This document shows, piece after piece, positions 14,868 to 17,725 of a DNA stretch of 17,725 nucleotides. The stretch is from assembly GCA_001507935.1 (NCBI GenBank), contig LGET01000007.1:1-17725 (forward strand), written 5' to 3'. Made by a program: the position numbers and the translations under genes. The notes under the pieces are model-generated. The model saw only the letters and a list, made by a program, of their open reading frames with translations. It ran no database searches and was not told where the DNA came from. The DNA is from Thermococcales archaeon 44_46. Lineage in GTDB: Archaea; Methanobacteriota_B; Thermococci; Thermococcales; Thermococcaceae. Every line of letters begins with the position of its first letter. The stretch's first letter is position 1.

Positions 14868-15932
14868 ATGGAGATAAAATACAAGCCCGAAGAACTTACA
14901 AAGCTCCCGAGAAGTGTGGAGTTCAGGGAGGGAAAGGTTTACATTATTGATCAGCTTCTGCTTCCGAGAGAGTTTAAAGTGATCGCGTTGACTACCGTTG
15001 AGGAAGTCGCCAGAGCAATAAAGACCCTTCAGGTTCGTGGGGCTCCAGCAATAGGTGCAACTGCTGCCTATGGGCTGGATCTACTTGCGGAGAAAAGCAA
15101 GGCAAAAACCAAGGAGGAGTTCTTTGAGGAATTTTATAGAGCATTCGAGATCCTTAAAAACACCCGTCCGACAGCAGTGAATCTCTTCTGGGCACTAAAT
15201 AGGATTAAGAACCTTGTAGAGGAGCACAGAGAGGACAGCTTAGAGGAGATAAAAAGGCTAATCGTGGAGGAAGCCCACAAAATAGCGGATGAAGATGTCG
15301 AAGCGAACCTCAGGATGGGTCACTATGCGGCGGAAATCCTCCCTGAGGGGAATATCCTAACCCACTGCAACGCGGGGAGCTTAGCCACAGTCCACCTCGG
15401 AACTGTAGGGGCTGCGCTTAGAGTTATGCACAAAGAGGGCAAGCTCAAGCTTTTGTGGGTTGATGAGACTAGACCGGTTCTTCAGGGCGCAAGGCTCTCT
15501 GCCTGGGAGTACCACTACGATGGGATTCCACTAAAGCTGATAAGCGACAACATGGCGGGCTTTGTGATGCAGCAGGGAATGGTGGATGCGATAATAGTCG
15601 GTGCTGATAGGATAGTTGCCAACGGAGACTTTGCCAACAAAATAGGTACTTACTCTCTGGCCGTGCTTGCGAAAGAGCACAAAATACCCTTCTTCACCAT
15701 AGCACCGCTCTCAACCATAGACATGAACCTCAAAAGCGGCAAGGAGATTCCAATAGAAGAAAGACCCAAAGAAGAAGTCCTGACCTGTGGAGGATGCAAA
15801 ATAGCGCCCGATGTTGACGTCTACAACCCAGCTTTTGATGTAACGCCCCACAAATACCTCACAGCAATAATCACGGACAGAGGAGTTGTTTATCCACCTT
15901 TTGAGAAGAATTTGAAGAAGCTCTTTGAGTAG
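14868..15932 (+). CDS. mtnA: S-methyl-5-thioribose-1-phosphate isomerase
   Basis: It converts methylthioribose-1-phosphate to methylthioribulose-1-phosphate, a step of methionine salvage from methylthioadenosine. The protein has 354 residues from the preferred start, normal for MtnA of the eIF2B-like family. Landmarks are the ribose-phosphate motif RGAPAIG (near residue 58), the catalytic Cys167 in HCNAG, the motif DETRPVLQGARL and the catalytic Asp247 in GADRI, then NKIGTYSLA. These place it with MtnA rather than the shorter ribose-1,5-bisphosphate isomerase of the same superfamily. ATG 14868 follows GGTGATG by 3 bases; the upstream GTG/ATG codons lie inside that ribosome-binding site. Some archaeal members have been suggested to handle 5-deoxyribose-1-phosphate or similar compounds, which remains possible. 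It is followed after 47 bases by an iron alcohol dehydrogenase with its own promoter. Confidence 0.93.
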   Translation: MEIKYKPEELTKLPRSVEFREGKVYIIDQLLLPREFKVIALTTVEEVARAIKTLQVRGAPAIGATAAYGLDLLAEKSKAKTKEEFFEEFYRAFEILKNTRPTAVNLFWALNRIKNLVEEHREDSLEEIKRLIVEEAHKIADEDVEANLRMGHYAAEILPEGNILTHCNAGSLATVHLGTVGAALRVMHKEGKLKLLWVDETRPVLQGARLSAWEYHYDGIPLKLISDNMAGFVMQQGMVDAIIVGADRIVANGDFANKIGTYSLAVLAKEHKIPFFTIAPLSTIDMNLKSGKEIPIEERPKEEVLTCGGCKIAPDVDVYNPAFDVTPHKYLTAIITDRGVVYPPFEKNLKKLFE

Positions 15933-15940
15933 CGTTGGGG

Positions 15941-15950
15941 TTTAAATATT
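15941..15950 (+). promoter_or_regulatory. TATA box for the iron alcohol dehydrogenase
   Basis: TTTAAATATT after GGGG is centred about 25 bases before 15970 and 35 before ATG 15980. The leader would be about 10 nt and start at the GGTGAT itself. Confidence 0.6.
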
Positions 15951-15979
15951 CTCCCTCAATATTATTTTTGGTGATGAAT

Positions 15980-17128
15980 ATGAAGTTCTTCAGCTTAAAA
16001 ACGAGGATAGCACTCGGAGAGGGAAGTCTTAGATATGTGGAGAGCATTGCTAGGAACCACGAGAGGGTCTTGATCTTATCTAGTAAGTCAATGCGCATTC
16101 ATGGGTTCTTAAACGAGGTCATGAACTATGTGGAGGAAGCGGGGGCTGAGGTGGATGCCATAACAGAACTGCCGGCAGAGCCAAGCTATGAGGACGTTGA
16201 GGAGCTGATGCCAAGAGTTAGAGAGTTTTCTCCGGATTTGCTCATAGCCCTCGGAGGCGGAAGCGTAATAGACATCACAAAGGCGATAAAGGTGTTTTAC
16301 GATGCTCCAGAACTGAGCTTTGAGGAAATCGCATTTCTCGACAGGTTTACAAAGCCTCCCAAAGTTATTCCCAAGCTCAAAACTCCTTTGGTGGCAATAC
16401 CCTCTACAAGCGGTGCTGGGAGTGAAATTTCAGCGGCAAGCGTTCTCAAGAAAGATGGCATAAAATACAACTTTGTGTCATTTGAAATTGCCCCGGAATA
16501 TGCTATTTTGGATCCAAGGTTGCCCAGGACTATGCCGAGAGAAGTTGCAAGAAACAGCGGGCTTGATGTTCTTGTCCATGGAATTGAAGCTTATACCACA
16601 ACCTCAGCTACGCCCTTCAGCGATGCAATGGCAATACAAGCCGTAAAAACCGTCTTTAAGTGGCTCCCATTGTCCGTTAATGGCGATGAAACCGCAAGAG
16701 AGAAAATCCACTATGCAGCAACAATGGCGGGGATAGCCTTCTTGAATGCCCGCCTTGGAATATGCCACAGCTTAAGCCACAAAGCGGCTTGGATTGCTCC
16801 TCATGGGTTGCTCAATGCTATCTTCTTACCCTATGTGATTGAGTTCAACATGAAAAGCGACTACGCAAGGAAGAAATACACTGAGATAGCAAAGGAAATA
16901 GGGTTCAACACCGCTGAAGAGCTGGTCGAAGTTGTCAAGGAGTTTAACGAAATGCTTGGAGTGCCTAAGCTTAATGAGCTCGTAGATGAGGAGGTTTTCA
17001 TGGCAAAGCTGGATGAGATGGCAAAGAAGGCTTATGCAGATCCTCTGGTCAACTTCAATCCCGTGGAGCCCAGCGTTGAAGATATGAAAGAACTCTATAA
17101 AAAGCCTACTATGCCGAGTGATTTTTAA
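15980..17128 (+). CDS. Iron-containing alcohol dehydrogenase
   Basis: A group III (iron-dependent) alcohol dehydrogenase of 382 residues that oxidises alcohols or reduces aldehydes with NAD(P). The nucleotide-binding GGGS lies in ALGGGSVIDITKA, with PSTSGAGSE in the cofactor region. Metal ligands are all present at D196, H200, H263 and H275 (DVLVHGIEAY, CHSLSH, PHG), nearly the same numbers as in E. coli FucO; H267 matches its conserved active-site histidine. ATG 15980 is preceded by GGTGAT at 15970-15975; the longer frame back to 15935 would start before the predicted transcript and is rejected. In Thermococcus such enzymes are thought to dispose of aldehydes and excess reductant made during 2-oxoacid fermentation. 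Substrate and NAD/NADP preference cannot be read here. Confidence 0.93.
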   Translation: MKFFSLKTRIALGEGSLRYVESIARNHERVLILSSKSMRIHGFLNEVMNYVEEAGAEVDAITELPAEPSYEDVEELMPRVREFSPDLLIALGGGSVIDITKAIKVFYDAPELSFEEIAFLDRFTKPPKVIPKLKTPLVAIPSTSGAGSEISAASVLKKDGIKYNFVSFEIAPEYAILDPRLPRTMPREVARNSGLDVLVHGIEAYTTTSATPFSDAMAIQAVKTVFKWLPLSVNGDETAREKIHYAATMAGIAFLNARLGICHSLSHKAAWIAPHGLLNAIFLPYVIEFNMKSDYARKKYTEIAKEIGFNTAEELVEVVKEFNEMLGVPKLNELVDEEVFMAKLDEMAKKAYADPLVNFNPVEPSVEDMKELYKKPTMPSDF

Positions 17129-17129
17129 A
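17122..17129 (+). promoter_or_regulatory. TATA box overlapping the ADH stop, for a leaderless helicase mRNA
   Basis: TTTTTAAA includes the TAA stop of the alcohol dehydrogenase and is centred 25 bases before ATG 17151. Together with the absent ribosome-binding site this predicts transcription starting at the start codon. Confidence 0.55.
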
Positions 17130-17150
17130 CCCTCTTTCGCTCTTTTTATC

Positions 17151-17725
17151 ATGCATCCACTTTTAAAGAGGGCTATAGAGGAGAAGTTTGGGAGCCTTAA
17201 TGAGCTCCAGATGAGGGCTTTTGAGGAGGTTAGCTCCGGGAAGAGTGTTTTAATTGTAGCACCCACCGGAAGCGGAAAAACCGAGGCTGCTGTGCTTCCC
17301 GTTTTTAACACAATTTTAGAAGAAAAGCTAGACCCTATCTCCGTCATCTATATAGCTCCTCTAAAAGCCCTTAACAGGGACTTGCTGGACAGGTTGTTGT
17401 GGTGGGGGGAAAAGCTTGGGCTTAATGTGGAAGTGAGGCACGGTGATACTTCAGCCTATAGAAAAGCCCAGCAGGTGAAAAAGCCTCCCCACATGCTAAT
17501 CATAACCCCCGAAACCCTTGGGGTAATCCTCACGATGAAGTCTTTTCGAAAAGCCCTCAAAAACGTTAAGTTTGTGGTGATTGACGAGATAGTGGAGCTT
17601 GTTGACAACAAAAGGGGAGCTCAGCTTAGCTTAGCTCTTGAGAGGCTTGCTGAGGTTGCAGATTTTCAGAGGATTGGTCTTTCAGCAACTGTTGGGAACG
17701 AAGAGGAAATTAAGGCATGGCTCAA
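17151..17725 (+). CDS. Lhr-type superfamily 2 DNA/RNA helicase (3' partial)
   Basis: The frame stays open to the window edge, so 191 N-terminal residues are seen. Helicase motifs in order are Q20 (Q motif), Walker A APTGSGKT (residues 37-44), motif Ia APLKALNRDL, motif Ib TPETLG, motif II DEIVELVDNKRG and motif III SAT. The ELVDNKRG after motif II and the overall spacing are typical of Lhr (large helicase-related) proteins, ATP-driven 3'-to-5' helicases linked to DNA repair in bacteria and archaea. Motif II has Val where Lhr proteins usually have His (DEIH). No ribosome-binding site precedes ATG 17151; a TATA box 25 bases upstream predicts a leaderless mRNA. The winged-helix and C-terminal domains are outside the window, so Lhr-core versus a relative such as Hel308 rests on the motifs above. 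Confidence 0.88.
   Translation, partial: MHPLLKRAIEEKFGSLNELQMRAFEEVSSGKSVLIVAPTGSGKTEAAVLPVFNTILEEKLDPISVIYIAPLKALNRDLLDRLLWWGEKLGLNVEVRHGDTSAYRKAQQVKKPPHMLIITPETLGVILTMKSFRKALKNVKFVVIDEIVELVDNKRGAQLSLALERLAEVADFQRIGLSATVGNEEEIKAWL

Noticed and set aside
15935..15979. Extended N-terminus of the iron alcohol dehydrogenase
   Set aside because: It would start before the predicted transcript start, with the TATA box inside the coding region.

Overview
This window reads as the chromosome of a low-to-medium GC member of the Thermococcales (most likely Thermococcus). The evidence is the protein families, the dense packing, ribosome-binding sites of the form GGTGA(T) a few bases before ATG, TATA boxes about 25 bases before very short or absent leaders, a tRNA gene with encoded CCA, and archaeal enzymes such as Trm5b and KorABG/NfnSL. 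The genus call is inference; no rRNA is present to test it.

Left part (1-4734, all +): two tandem paralogous sets of 2-oxoacid:ferredoxin oxidoreductase (OFOR) subunits in the order alpha-beta-gamma, alpha-beta-gamma. The first alpha is cut by the window edge. Genes from 807 onward overlap or nearly abut and look like one operon. Antisense to the end of the first alpha gene is a strong candidate for an unannotated C/D box guide RNA (about 716-768, minus strand). It has C, D', C' and D boxes in order, a TATA box at the right distance, and a guide complementary to the universally conserved GGATTAGATA of 16S rRNA.

4778-7222: convergent to the OFOR operon is a two-gene operon for an NfnSL-type ferredoxin:NADP oxidoreductase. 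The large subunit looks intact, but the small subunit has lost the usual glycine-rich NAD-binding motif. This suggests the NfnII/Xfn subtype, whose third substrate is unknown. Its promoter region holds three exact GTTn3AAC elements, the recognition sequence of the sulfur-responsive regulator SurR. OFORs make reduced ferredoxin and NfnSL moves ferredoxin electrons to NADP, so the left 7 kb is a redox block plausibly tied to sulfur status.

7223-8858: a DUF192 protein and Trm5b (tRNA m1G37 methyltransferase) end-to-end around a perfect inverted repeat, then tRNA-Glu(TTC), divergent from Trm5b.

8972-14572: a secreted-surface and import block. Two signal-peptide proteins with CWB2/S-layer-like segments (minus strand) flank a BtuC/FecCD permease plus BtuD-like ATPase (plus strand) that have no recognizable substrate-binding protein here. 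A THEP1 NTPase gene lies between.

14868-17725: methylthioribose-1-phosphate isomerase (MtnA), an iron-dependent alcohol dehydrogenase, and the 5' part of an Lhr-type helicase that appears to be read from a leaderless mRNA. No CRISPR array, insertion sequence or prophage was seen.
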